Origin: JALEFZ01 sp039817415 | GTDB taxonomy: Bacteria > Bacteroidota > Bacteroidia > J057 | Reading direction: 5' to 3' | Assembly (NCBI GenBank): GCA_039817415.1 | Contig: JBCBVV010000017.1 | Coordinates: 1 to 64,000, forward strand | DNA length: 64,000 nucleotides | Part shown: piece by piece, positions 1 through 8,577 of the stretch | Layout of the letters: each line of letters opens with the position of its first letter | Numbering within the stretch: the first letter of the stretch is position 1 | Notes under the pieces: generated by a model | Told to the model about the DNA's origin: nothing | What the model saw: the letters and a program-made list of their open reading frames with translations, nothing else | Databases searched by the model: none | Translations under genes and position numbers: made by a program

Positions 1-1
1 C

Positions 2-757
2 TCAACTATCAATAAATTGATAGTTGAGGACAATCCTGATATCCGGATTTATCTTAGCCAGAGTTTATCGCCCCATTATACCATCCAAGAGGCTCCTGAT
101 GGGAAACAAGCCTTGGCCATGGCCAAAGAAAATCCACCAGATCTTATCATCAGTGATATTGCCATGCCTGAAATGAATGGTCTTGATTTCTGTAAGGCCA
201 TCAAAACAACGTTGGAAACAAGTCATATCCCTGTGATTTTATTGACTGCCAGGACCTCTTTGATTTTCAAGATCAACGGATTTGAAACAGGGGCGGATGA
301 TTATGTAACCAAGCCTTTTCAAATGTCTCTGTTGGAGGTCCGTATCAAAAACCTCCTGCAAACGAGGGCAAATCTAAGAGCCAGATTTTCCGAAGGAGGA
401 TACGAACTTACTCCTTCCCAAATCGCAGTTGGATCACTAGATGAGAAATTCCTAAAGGAAGTGATTTTGTTGGTGGAGAAGCACATGGACAATCCTGAAT
501 TTAATGTAGAGTATCTAGGAAATGAAATGGGGATGTCCAGGATGCAATTGTATAGAAAAATCAAAGCGCTAACGGGTGAATCTCCATTGCAGGCCATTCG
601 AAGTATTAGATTAAAGCGTGCCGCACAATTATTGAAATCTAAGCAGTTTACGGTTGCTGAGGTTACTTATCAAGTAGGTTTTCAGGACCTGAAGTACTTT
701 AGGGAAAGGTTCAAAAAGGAGTATGGTGTGAGCCCATCTGAATTTGCAGATCAATAA
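2..757 (+). CDS. C-terminal part of hybrid two-component regulator (HTCC), 5' truncated
   Basis: The reading frame is open to the left window edge, so this is the tail of a larger protein. Counting from a TTG at 17, a receiver domain spans about residues 1-118, with phospho-acceptor Asp47 in the motif SDIAMPEMNG and the conserved Lys in TKPF. An AraC-type HTH follows (about 140-246), with two recognisable helix-turn-helix motifs, around MSRMQLYRKI and VGFQDLKYFRERF. Receiver followed by AraC is the C-terminal layout of Bacteroidota HTCC proteins, which sense a glycan breakdown product in the periplasm and activate the adjacent polysaccharide locus. The missing part would hold the sensor propellers, histidine kinase and perhaps a first receiver. 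It sits convergent with the mannanase operon and probably controls it and the SusCD operon. A stand-alone response regulator is less likely because there is no start with a plausible RBS. Confidence 0.88.
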   Translation, partial: STINKLIVEDNPDIRIYLSQSLSPHYTIQEAPDGKQALAMAKENPPDLIISDIAMPEMNGLDFCKAIKTTLETSHIPVILLTARTSLIFKINGFETGADDYVTKPFQMSLLEVRIKNLLQTRANLRARFSEGGYELTPSQIAVGSLDEKFLKEVILLVEKHMDNPEFNVEYLGNEMGMSRMQLYRKIKALTGESPLQAIRSIRLKRAAQLLKSKQFTVAEVTYQVGFQDLKYFRERFKKEYGVSPSEFADQ

Positions 758-784
758 AAATGCCCGGCTGATGAGGCCGGGGCT
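756..784 (-). terminator. Rho-independent terminator for the leftward mannanase operon
   Basis: A GC-rich stem pairs 763-768 (CCCGGC) with 776-781 (GCCGGG). Read on the minus strand it is followed by ATTTTTATTG, a good U-tract. It lies in the 74-bp convergent gap, so it may also help end the plus-strand regulator gene, although the plus side lacks a T-run directly after the stem. Confidence 0.6.
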
Positions 785-831
785 AACTACTATTAACTAC
801 TATTGCTAAAAGAACGGTACTTGTAATTGAT

Positions 832-2175
832 TTATTTTTGTGTTTCGAAATTCTTACCAGAAAGTACTTCCATTTTGATGGCAAATTCCTTCAAAAGCTC
901 TTTTGTCGATTGGTCATTTTCATGAATTGAATACCATCCTTGTTTTTCGTGTGGAGGGTCTCCAGTCAGCGGATCTCCTTCCTTCCAGAATTCCTCAGGT
1001 CTTGGAGGAAAACCCATACCAGACCATGACCAAACATTGCTACCTGAGATATTTTGACCGTTTTTGGCAGCATTGTAAATCAATTCTAGCATAGAGCGGT
1101 AGTAGGTATCTCGCCATTCTGTGCTGCCTTCGGGTCGATGTTCTCCTCCATCTCTAGACATGCCAAATTCCTCTAACACGAGCGGCTTGTTTACCTCGTC
1201 GGCAATTTTGATATGTTTGGTTAAATAATCCTGCGCCTTGTCTCTCGCGGATTCATACGTTTGAACGGGATCCTTCGGATCAAACCATCCCCAGTTTTCT
1301 ACCCAAATATGTGCTGTGAGATAGTCTAGGAAAGGACAAATGGACAATTGTGAAAAGGCAGTACCTTCCCCTCCGTGAAGCAAGCCTTCTCCTCCCAGGC
1401 ATACCAAATGATTAGAGTCTTTTCGCTTGATAAATTCTGCCGTTTCATTTACCCAAATCACATAGTTGTCCTTTTGGGCGAAGCCCCTAGGCTCATTGGC
1501 TAATTCCCATGCCATAATAATAGGATCATCTTTGTAGGATTGTCCTGTTATGCTGTTTTTTCTCTTTAACAGCTTCTTGACAAAGCGCTTGAAATATCTT
1601 TTAGCCTTCTTATTACCAAAAAACTCAGCTGAGTAGTTTTGGTATGCTGTCCAATCTGCATTCTCTCCATGAGGATATGGGATAGGTGTTTGGGTTGCCC
1701 ATGACACATATTGGGCCATGCCTCCTGACCAGTGGAAAAAATTGCTTAGACAGCAAACAGCCACCATATCCCTTCTGCCAAGTTCCACCAACACCAAGTC
1801 GAGTCCCTCTAGGATATATGGATCGAGCTTTCCAGGTTTATTTTGAAGGGCTGGTTGAATTCTCCATGGTTCATCAGATGGTCCTTCGGTCCCTACCATG
1901 ATGCGAAGGTTGTTGATTCCCATTTGCTGGAGCATATCCAATTCTTTCTTCAGCCGTTCAATATCGCCCTCATTGAAGCCTGCTCCCAGGTTCATGGCAT
2001 ACCACATATTGGTGCCAGCGTAGTAATAAGGCTGTTCTCCCTTCATGAATTTTCCATTTTCCACACGGATAAATGGATCCTCTTGGGCAAGAGAAATCAC
2101 TGGCAGGAAAAGGCAGAGCAATATCCCTAACTGCCTTATTTGATTTATGAATTGAGTTGTATGTTTCTGTATCAT
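832..2175 (-). CDS. Secreted endo-beta-1,4-mannanase, GH5 (subfamily 7-like)
   Basis: This 447-residue glycoside hydrolase should cut internal beta-1,4-mannosidic bonds of mannan, glucomannan or galactomannan. A signal peptide covers about residues 1-30, ending at a type I site near SLAQ. The catalytic barrel shows the GH5 acid/base Glu228 in WELANEPRG and the nucleophile Glu336 in VLEEFGMSRD. The tryptophan-rich region around WVENWGWFDP and the NMWYAMN start of the barrel also resemble subfamily 7 mannanases. There is no sorting tail or lipobox, so it may be periplasmic or released. It is the last gene of the leftward operon, 5 bp after the DUF5060/GH5-like gene, with a terminator downstream. 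The mannan assignment is supported by the GH26, GH130 and epimerase genes across the divergent promoter. The exact subfamily was judged by eye. Confidence 0.88.
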   Translation of the reverse strand: MIQKHTTQFINQIRQLGILLCLFLPVISLAQEDPFIRVENGKFMKGEQPYYYAGTNMWYAMNLGAGFNEGDIERLKKELDMLQQMGINNLRIMVGTEGPSDEPWRIQPALQNKPGKLDPYILEGLDLVLVELGRRDMVAVCCLSNFFHWSGGMAQYVSWATQTPIPYPHGENADWTAYQNYSAEFFGNKKAKRYFKRFVKKLLKRKNSITGQSYKDDPIIMAWELANEPRGFAQKDNYVIWVNETAEFIKRKDSNHLVCLGGEGLLHGGEGTAFSQLSICPFLDYLTAHIWVENWGWFDPKDPVQTYESARDKAQDYLTKHIKIADEVNKPLVLEEFGMSRDGGEHRPEGSTEWRDTYYRSMLELIYNAAKNGQNISGSNVWSWSGMGFPPRPEEFWKEGDPLTGDPPHEKQGWYSIHENDQSTKELLKEFAIKMEVLSGKNFETQK

Positions 2176-2180
2176 GTTTA

Positions 2181-4622
2181 TCAGTTAATAACCAATGCTT
2201 TGACGCCTACTTTTTCCTTCCCAGAAACCTTTATCCAGTAAAATCCCTTCGCGATGCCATCTGACAAGCTATATGAAAGACGAGAAGATGATGCTTGATG
2301 AATGGATTTTTGGATAGTTCTCCCACTCATATCTAGCAATTCAATGGAAACTTCTTCCTGTTGAAAAGATTGGAGATCGAGTGTTAAAGTCTTTCCGCTT
2401 TGGATAGGATTGGGATAGGCTTCAAAAGCCAACGCTTGCTTCTTCGCTACAGAGGTTACCATTGCATCTTTTTCATCTATGATAAAGGCATAGTCCCAAT
2501 AGGTAGTAGGGACATTTACACTTATTTTCCCGCCTGTAACAGTTACAGGTTCTACTTGATCAATAGCTCCTGTTAAGCAGTTGTACCATTTAACAAAATA
2601 AGTACTATCGTGAAATCCATCCATCTCCAATACACCGCCACTGACTGGTGTGGGTGCACCACTGGCTAGAACATCTTCGTGATTGTATTCATTGTAAAGG
2701 ATATAACCAGCGGCGATTTTGTTATCCTCTGACTGTAGGGCATAAGCATCCAATTTGCTCCCTAGACCTGCAAATTCATAACCAGCTATATTGATCCAGT
2801 CTGTTCCAGTATTGTCTACCTTAAGGTAGTTGAGTCCGGCATTAACGTTGACTACATATTGGGAATTGGTGGAGGCTGCTTGGCTTAAGACTTGGTTGCC
2901 ATTCAGTCGAACATTGATTCTTGGGGCTTGGCCAGAACCTCCTCCCGTTCTGATGGTAAAAGTACCTGCTGTAGGAAAATAAGCGACGAACACAGGAGGA
3001 GACCTAAACTGTGTATTCCATTGAGATCCATATAAAAAGGTAGAAAGCTCAGATCCTGGATTGGACGGAGATAGGCTACCATCTTGGTTGATGAAAATAG
3101 AATCAGCTCCCTGTACCCCCCAATCTAATGTTGGGCTAATGATCAAATCCCCCGTGGTACCTGTAACGAAAGCATCTGTTGGTTTCATATTTCCTTCCAG
3201 AAAAGGAATGTCCTTAGTAATGGCTGCCAAGCCATCAAAATGGTAATACAAGTCCTGAGGGTGGATATAAATGTCCCACCACCAAGTCATACCTGTTCCC
3301 ATTCCACCTCCAAAAAGTGCGCCCCAGAGTCCATTATGGATATGGATGCCATCTGGATCTACATTTTTCAGCGTACTAGACAGCCCAATCCCAAATTCAC
3401 CTGTGAGGGTTGGTTTGTCAAATTCTTCTAAATACGATCTGACACTTGAAATTAGTACCCTTTCTATATTGGGAGTATTGACATAGTGGTGCGTTTGGGT
3501 AATGTCCATATCTGGATTGACCCAAAGTAGGGGATCGTTTTGTTCCTTGGCAAAGCTGGTTGTGACGATATGGTTATAAGGATCATGGCTTTTGAGATAA
3601 GCTGCCATTTCCTCATGCCAATCTCGGACTATGCCCTTGTTGGCCTCATAATTATCGGTCCATTCAACTTCATTAAAGAGCTCCCAAGCCAAGATAGCAC
3701 GTGAATATCCCCATCGAGCCAAGATATAACGATACCTGTTTCTGGTATGTGCCCTAGCTGTACTATCGGTAAAAAAGTCAGCAGTGCTTTGACAAGGACC
3801 CCCATTGGCAGTATTGTAAGGGCTATCGTTCCAATTTGGATTGACTTGGGTAGACACTGGACCATGATGCTGAAGGGCTAACATGATGTAAATACCTTTG
3901 GATGCTGAATAGTCAAACAGCCAATCCTGGTATCTCATGTTGACTTCTTTGTATTGGCGAAGACCCTTGAAATTGTTCCAATTGTCTTTCCATTCTATCC
4001 CCAAGCCCCAGTGAGCATGCCATAGCCTGAAAAAATTGCCGCCGTGGCTGTCTAGGCTATCCAGCCATTTTTTATAATCTGTATATGGGTTTCCATTCTG
4101 CCAGCAAATATTTTCACCTAGCAAGACAAATTGATCTCCTTCGTCAAAAGAGAGATAGTGAGTTTGATTCGTTCTGAGGAATCCTTTGTTTTCAGGTGAA
4201 TTAATATTCCCACAGGAAAAATTGAGTAGGGCAGAACTGGTGGTTCCGTTGCTGTCCTTGACGAATATTTGATAAGTCCAATTCCCTAAGGAAGAAGGGG
4301 CAAATCTGATTTTGAAGCCAGAACCATCTGGAACAAGGCTACCATTCGTATTCAAGATGTAATCCTCCATAAAGAAGCCATCCACTGTTTGTGTTTGGTT
4401 TCCGTCAGGGGAGGTGAATTCGGCAAAAACTTCTATTTGATCATAATCATAAGGATTGGTGAAGCTAGCTTCAATATCTAAGGCTACTTCAAATTTCCCA
4501 TATTTCTCCACTGAACTCAGGTTAGGAGATATGCTTTTGATCAATGGTTGTCCCATAAGGTATACCGGTAAGAAAAGGCTAATGACCAAAAAGCTACGGA
4601 TAATCATGTATATTTTATTCAT
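2181..4622 (-). CDS. DUF5060 + GH5-like glycanase with T9SS sorting tail
   Basis: This 813-residue multidomain secreted protein has a signal peptide at 1-25, then a DUF5060-type beta-sandwich (about 28-135) that caps many Bacteroidota glycanases. A TIM-barrel glycosidase domain spans about 150-500, with likely acid/base Glu318 in AWELFNEVEW and nucleophile Glu409 in LTGEFGIG. A carbohydrate-binding-like beta-sandwich lies at about 545-625, and a T9SS type A sorting domain (EAYPNPIQSGKTLTLDL onwards) occupies the last ~80 residues. The sorting tail predicts export through the type IX system to the cell surface or outside. The barrel is clan GH-A and GH5-like, but the exact family and substrate are uncertain. 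Its place in the operon, 12 bp after the VCBS gene and 5 bp before the GH5_7 mannanase, points to mannan or a side-chain linkage. Confidence 0.78.
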   Translation of the reverse strand: MNKIYMIIRSFLVISLFLPVYLMGQPLIKSISPNLSSVEKYGKFEVALDIEASFTNPYDYDQIEVFAEFTSPDGNQTQTVDGFFMEDYILNTNGSLVPDGSGFKIRFAPSSLGNWTYQIFVKDSNGTTSSALLNFSCGNINSPENKGFLRTNQTHYLSFDEGDQFVLLGENICWQNGNPYTDYKKWLDSLDSHGGNFFRLWHAHWGLGIEWKDNWNNFKGLRQYKEVNMRYQDWLFDYSASKGIYIMLALQHHGPVSTQVNPNWNDSPYNTANGGPCQSTADFFTDSTARAHTRNRYRYILARWGYSRAILAWELFNEVEWTDNYEANKGIVRDWHEEMAAYLKSHDPYNHIVTTSFAKEQNDPLLWVNPDMDITQTHHYVNTPNIERVLISSVRSYLEEFDKPTLTGEFGIGLSSTLKNVDPDGIHIHNGLWGALFGGGMGTGMTWWWDIYIHPQDLYYHFDGLAAITKDIPFLEGNMKPTDAFVTGTTGDLIISPTLDWGVQGADSIFINQDGSLSPSNPGSELSTFLYGSQWNTQFRSPPVFVAYFPTAGTFTIRTGGGSGQAPRINVRLNGNQVLSQAASTNSQYVVNVNAGLNYLKVDNTGTDWINIAGYEFAGLGSKLDAYALQSEDNKIAAGYILYNEYNHEDVLASGAPTPVSGGVLEMDGFHDSTYFVKWYNCLTGAIDQVEPVTVTGGKISVNVPTTYWDYAFIIDEKDAMVTSVAKKQALAFEAYPNPIQSGKTLTLDLQSFQQEEVSIELLDMSGRTIQKSIHQASSSRLSYSLSDGIAKGFYWIKVSGKEKVGVKALVIN

Positions 4623-4634
4623 TTAGCGCAAGCA

Positions 4635-6365
4635 TTAAGGTTTTTGTTTGATAAGTGGTTGCTGGAAAACGTTTTTGCCATCCCATTTCAACAAAAGGAA
4701 ATAAGTACCTCTTGGAAGATAGCTGAGATCCTGCTGAATTTGATGGAATCCTCCCTTGCTTACCTCATGAGCACAGGCGAAAACTTTCTTCCCAGAAAAA
4801 TCTGTTAGATCCAGTCTTAGTTTACCAGCTTGAGTGGAAGTAAACTCAAGGTTAATCTTAGAAAAAAACGGATTAGGGGATATGGTTTTAACCACCAGAT
4901 CGCTTTTTCCTTTATTTGAAAAGGGAAGCTGCTTGAAATGATAGCTTCGGTTAACTTTTAAGTTGTGGTAAAGATCAATTTGCCCATTAGGCCATTGGAT
5001 TTTTAGTTCATCTACAAGATTTGATTTCCCTAAGCCAACATGGAGTTTTTTGCCAGTTTGCGAGGCGTACCCACTGCCTGCCATCAATTGATCGAATTGT
5101 TGTTCGCCCTGACCATAGCGCACTTGAATACTGGCCCCGATGGCATCTCTATTGCTTTGTGTACCCTCAAGTTGGATTGACAACCAGTTACCAGCCTCCT
5201 TACCAAGATTTCTGAATAACTGATTGCCTTCACCAGGTGTATTGTTACTAATCAAAATGTCCATGTTTCCATCAGCATCTATGTCTAAACTCGTCCCACC
5301 TAATCCTCCCTTCCAGCTAGAAACAGCTTCCTCTTCTGCCATTTTTAAGAAGCGAGAATTTTGGGCATTTCTGTAACATGCATTAGGAGATCGATGAAAA
5401 TAGGAATCGTTTACAACGTATAAATCCTTCCAGCCATCATTGTCAAAATCTTCGAAAAAGCAGCTCCATCCCATACCGGGATCATTGACAGCTGAAAACT
5501 CAGCTATGTTATAAAACTCCTTTCCCTGATCATTGAACATGAGGTAATTTTGGTTAAGGTCTGTGATATACAAATCAAGATAACCATCCCTATTGATGTC
5601 TGCTGCATCAACGCCCATCCCATACCCCTCGATAGCTAAGCCTAGTTCTTCGCCCTTTTCGATGAATTCCCCTTGGCCATTGTTTTCAAAAAGAAGATTG
5701 GTAGCCAGAAAATCATGAACGAGGTAAAGATCTGTATCTGCATCATTGTCATAGTCAAAGGCCATAGCACTCATAGAAAATGAATGTCCAGTCAGGCCTT
5801 TTTCTTGTGATAATTCTTCAAAGGTGAGGTTCCCCCTATTTTGGTAGTATTTGTTGTCGGAAAGGTAATTGCAGACATAGATATCAAGTAAACCATCCCT
5901 ATTAAAGTCTGCCATGACCACGGAGCGAGGTTCATTTTTGTTATCGATTCCCGCTTTTAGAGAAATCTCTTCAAAACTGATTCTTCCTTGTTCATCCATC
6001 CCTTTGTGAATAAACAATAGGTCTCTATGCTGGTAATTGGCAAGGTAGAGGTCTGGCCAGCCGTCATTATTGAGGTCTCCCCATGCAGCTGTTCTTGTAC
6101 TATTGGAGTAGTGAAGTCCGTATGAAGGAGCCACATTTAGAAAGTTTCCATTTCCTTGGTTTTGAAAGAGCTTATTCTCATTCTGACGGGTGAAAACATA
6201 GATATCATCATCCCCGTCCTTGTCAAAATCGGCTATGGCCACTCCCTGATTCCCGCTTCCAGTATTGGCAATTCTAGACTGTGTACTAATTTCCTCAAAA
6301 TAGGATTGAGCCCTCAAAGAGAAGGGTAGGAAAAGTAGTAGGAGATTTAGTAGCAGGAAGCGCAT
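4635..6365 (-). CDS. VCBS/FG-GAP repeat and ASPIC/UnbV protein with T9SS tail
   Basis: This 576-residue secreted protein has a signal peptide (about 1-19), then at least seven FG-GAP/VCBS propeller repeats with Asp-rich calcium-binding loops such as DFDKDGDDDIYVF, DLNNDGWPDLYLANY and DINRDGYLDLYITD. An ASPIC/UnbV domain follows (about 395-470, ending near DELKIQWPNG), then a T9SS sorting domain starting at SPNPFFSKINLEF. This is the CRTAC1-like architecture. No catalytic motif is visible. Such proteins are often surface-located and presumed to bind glycans or proteins, but their role is not established. It lies inside the mannanase operon, between the triple-module gene and the DUF5060 enzyme, which suggests a surface substrate-binding or scaffolding function. 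Confidence 0.8.
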   Translation of the reverse strand: MRFLLLNLLLLFLPFSLRAQSYFEEISTQSRIANTGSGNQGVAIADFDKDGDDDIYVFTRQNENKLFQNQGNGNFLNVAPSYGLHYSNSTRTAAWGDLNNDGWPDLYLANYQHRDLLFIHKGMDEQGRISFEEISLKAGIDNKNEPRSVVMADFNRDGLLDIYVCNYLSDNKYYQNRGNLTFEELSQEKGLTGHSFSMSAMAFDYDNDADTDLYLVHDFLATNLLFENNGQGEFIEKGEELGLAIEGYGMGVDAADINRDGYLDLYITDLNQNYLMFNDQGKEFYNIAEFSAVNDPGMGWSCFFEDFDNDGWKDLYVVNDSYFHRSPNACYRNAQNSRFLKMAEEEAVSSWKGGLGGTSLDIDADGNMDILISNNTPGEGNQLFRNLGKEAGNWLSIQLEGTQSNRDAIGASIQVRYGQGEQQFDQLMAGSGYASQTGKKLHVGLGKSNLVDELKIQWPNGQIDLYHNLKVNRSYHFKQLPFSNKGKSDLVVKTISPNPFFSKINLEFTSTQAGKLRLDLTDFSGKKVFACAHEVSKGGFHQIQQDLSYLPRGTYFLLLKWDGKNVFQQPLIKQKP

Positions 6366-6375
6366 AGTCTAGTAG

Positions 6376-6400
6376 AAAAGCCCTCCCTTTGCAGGGAGGG
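6376..6400 (-). terminator. Intercistronic hairpin with short U-tract
   Basis: A perfect 8-bp stem pairs 6381-6388 (CCCTCCCT) with 6393-6400 (AGGGAGGG) across a 4-nt loop. On the minus strand it is followed by CTTTTCT. It lies between the triple-module gene and the VCBS gene, so it probably works as a partial terminator or an RNA-stabilising hairpin that lets the first gene be expressed more than the rest. Confidence 0.5.
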
Positions 6401-6413
6401 TTGAATAAACTAA

Positions 6414-8342
6414 TTATCGGTTAACAACCTGAAGCTTTAGGTTTTTAGCAAAACCTTCATGTTGGATTTGAACAATGTACATACCCGCAGCGAGGTTCTG
6501 TGTAGGAAGGTCCATACGCTGAACACCAGCTGTGATGTTGATTTTGTCTTGCCAGATTTGACGACCCATGATATCTACAATAGATAACTTGGCATCTTGC
6601 AGGAAGGAAGGAGAATTGATTTCAACTACAGATAGATTTCCTAGCCCTAGTGGGTTAGGGAATACCTTTATTTCAAGTCCTAACTTGGCCAAATCTTCAA
6701 GGCTTGTAACTGTCGCAGAGTCAGAAGAACAAATAGACACATCGTCAAACCACAAGCTATAGGCAGAGGTGAATCCCGTCCAACGCTGGCACTTAAATTC
6801 TAGGAAGGCATTATTCCAGCTTCCATCTGCCGTAAAGGTATGAGAGAAGTTTAGCCAGTTGTTTTCTGTTACAATAAAGTTGGCGACAGTCTGCGCACTC
6901 CAGTCCGTATCTCTTACTACACGAGAGAATACATTTACAGAATCTCCTGCAGGTAAATCAGATCTCAACCAGACCGTAAATGTATAGTCTTTTCCATCGT
7001 CAACTGTAAAGCGTGGTCCAAAACGGTGGTGAAACTCAGCCACATCGTGATCGGCTCCGACGTCAATACGAACAGAGTTTAAGCCAGAGTTTGGCAATAC
7101 TGGGTCAACGTGGAAAGAAGATAGCTCATCTGTATCAGATCCATCCCAAAGATCCCAGTTCATGGTATCGTTTGGAGGCTCAAAGCCTTCGTTTCCAGGC
7201 GCCATGTTGTTAGAACAAGTTGTGGGCGTAGCAGAAGTACCAAAGGTCAAGACTGGTCCTGGCGCAGGTCCTCCTGAATTTGGATCTTCAGTAGTTGGAC
7301 ACATGGATACTTCGTCAATGATGACATCATAAGGTCCAAAAGAGGCATTGTATACCTTAATTTCAAGGTGTACGTCATCTCTGTCTGCATCTGCGGTGAA
7401 AATAGTTGAGCTTTCAGTCCATGTGGTATCAACCGTGAAGGTCTCAGTATGGATAGTGGTCCAGCCGTCAAACTCATCCTTAACCCATACCTGAACTTCA
7501 GTATTAGGCTCAGTAGATTTGGCGAAGAAGGTTACTTTGTAATTCTGGCTGTCTACGAGAGCAGAGGTTGTATCAGGACGGTTATTATACTCACCTGGTC
7601 CTGTGATGTCTACTCCACTTTTCACAACGCGAATCATGGCAGCGCTATCTCCAATATAAGAATCCGAACTAGTAAGGAATTCGTAGGCATCTGGGTTGTT
7701 TGAATGCCAATTCCACCATTGAGAATAGGCTCCATCTTCAAAACCAGGATTATCGACCAAATTATCGGCACAGGTAGTGGTGGTAACGACCGTTTGCGCC
7801 ATACAGACCTCATCTAAAAAGACTTTGTAGGGGACATGTATATCGCCATTAAATACGGTGAGTTCTACATGGACATCTGCTCTATTTACATCTGCTTGGA
7901 AAACGGTTGAAACGATTCCCCATACAGTGTCAATCGCTACTGCTTCTGAATGTACAGTAAACCAGCTGTCGTTTTCATCTTTGATGTTTACACGAACAAA
8001 TGCCCCCGCTACAGTTGATTTGGCAGCAAAGGAAAGTTCATAAAATTCCCCTCCAGTTACAGGGTTGGTTTGCGGACGGCTGTTATATTCTGCTGCTCCA
8101 CCGGCGATGCTATCTGCATCTTCCAGGATGTCAATAACAACACTGCTGTCTCCAGCGAAAGCATCATCACTTGTATAGAATGCATAGGATTCGGCTCCCG
8201 CACCTCCGTGCCAGGTCCACCAATCAACAATCCCTTGCTCAAATCCGCCATTGCTTATAATGGTATCAGGACATTGTGCAAACAACGCCCCATTGAAGCC
8301 AAGAAGCAATACGCTTACGAATAGTAGAGTACTTCTTTTCAT
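6414..8342 (-). CDS. Secreted triple carbohydrate-binding-like module protein with T9SS tail
   Basis: This 642-residue protein has a signal peptide (1-22) and three related beta-sandwich repeats that resemble CBM4/9-type modules. They begin at about residues 27 (NGGFEQGIVDWWTWHG), 195 (NPGFEDGAYSQWWNWHS) and 385 (NEGFEPPNDTMNWDLWDG), and each contains a conserved block like VELTVFNGDIH or LEIKVYNASFG ending in a DEV/DDV-C motif. The last ~85 residues form a T9SS sorting domain (VFPNPLGLGNLSVVEI). No hydrolase domain is present. It is the first gene of the leftward operon, directly opposite susC. Position and modules suggest a surface glycan-binding protein that captures mannan. The CBM family is an inference from the repeat starts and aromatic residues, and the ligand is unknown. 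Confidence 0.76.
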   Translation of the reverse strand: MKRSTLLFVSVLLLGFNGALFAQCPDTIISNGGFEQGIVDWWTWHGGAGAESYAFYTSDDAFAGDSSVVIDILEDADSIAGGAAEYNSRPQTNPVTGGEFYELSFAAKSTVAGAFVRVNIKDENDSWFTVHSEAVAIDTVWGIVSTVFQADVNRADVHVELTVFNGDIHVPYKVFLDEVCMAQTVVTTTTCADNLVDNPGFEDGAYSQWWNWHSNNPDAYEFLTSSDSYIGDSAAMIRVVKSGVDITGPGEYNNRPDTTSALVDSQNYKVTFFAKSTEPNTEVQVWVKDEFDGWTTIHTETFTVDTTWTESSTIFTADADRDDVHLEIKVYNASFGPYDVIIDEVSMCPTTEDPNSGGPAPGPVLTFGTSATPTTCSNNMAPGNEGFEPPNDTMNWDLWDGSDTDELSSFHVDPVLPNSGLNSVRIDVGADHDVAEFHHRFGPRFTVDDGKDYTFTVWLRSDLPAGDSVNVFSRVVRDTDWSAQTVANFIVTENNWLNFSHTFTADGSWNNAFLEFKCQRWTGFTSAYSLWFDDVSICSSDSATVTSLEDLAKLGLEIKVFPNPLGLGNLSVVEINSPSFLQDAKLSIVDIMGRQIWQDKINITAGVQRMDLPTQNLAAGMYIVQIQHEGFAKNLKLQVVNR

Positions 8343-8440
8343 ACTGATTAATTAAAGGTTACAGTGGTAAGAACATATCATGTTTTCCCAATGTAAGAGC
8401 CGAATAAATTGACTGGGGGAGATGTTTGGGTCAAAATAGA

Positions 8441-8489
8441 GGGGCATTTGTAACAATATGCAAAAATCAACATATGTTGAAAATGCCCC
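8441..8489. promoter_or_regulatory. Nested inverted repeat in the divergent operon promoter region
   Basis: Perfect 9-bp arms GGGGCATTT (8441-8449) and AAATGCCCC (8481-8489) flank a 12-bp palindrome CAACATATGTTG (8468-8479). The inner sequence also contains two similar direct copies, TAACAATATG (8451-8460) and TCAACATATG (8467-8476). It is in the 235-bp gap between the two mannan operons, 98 bp upstream of the leftward start and 88 bp upstream of the rightward start. AraC-type regulators such as the adjacent HTCC bind direct repeats, so an operator is plausible. No clear TAnnTTTG promoter was found in this gap. Confidence 0.42.
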
Positions 8490-8577
8490 CTGTCTTTGTC
8501 GAAAATCACGCCTATCCCTGCTCCATGGATTTTCTTAATTGAAGAACGATATCTCGAATTGAATCATTAGAATTACT

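Noticed and set aside
784..803. Two tandem copies of TAACTACTAT
   Set aside because: Only two 10-bp units next to a terminator; too short to support a repeat element or binding site.
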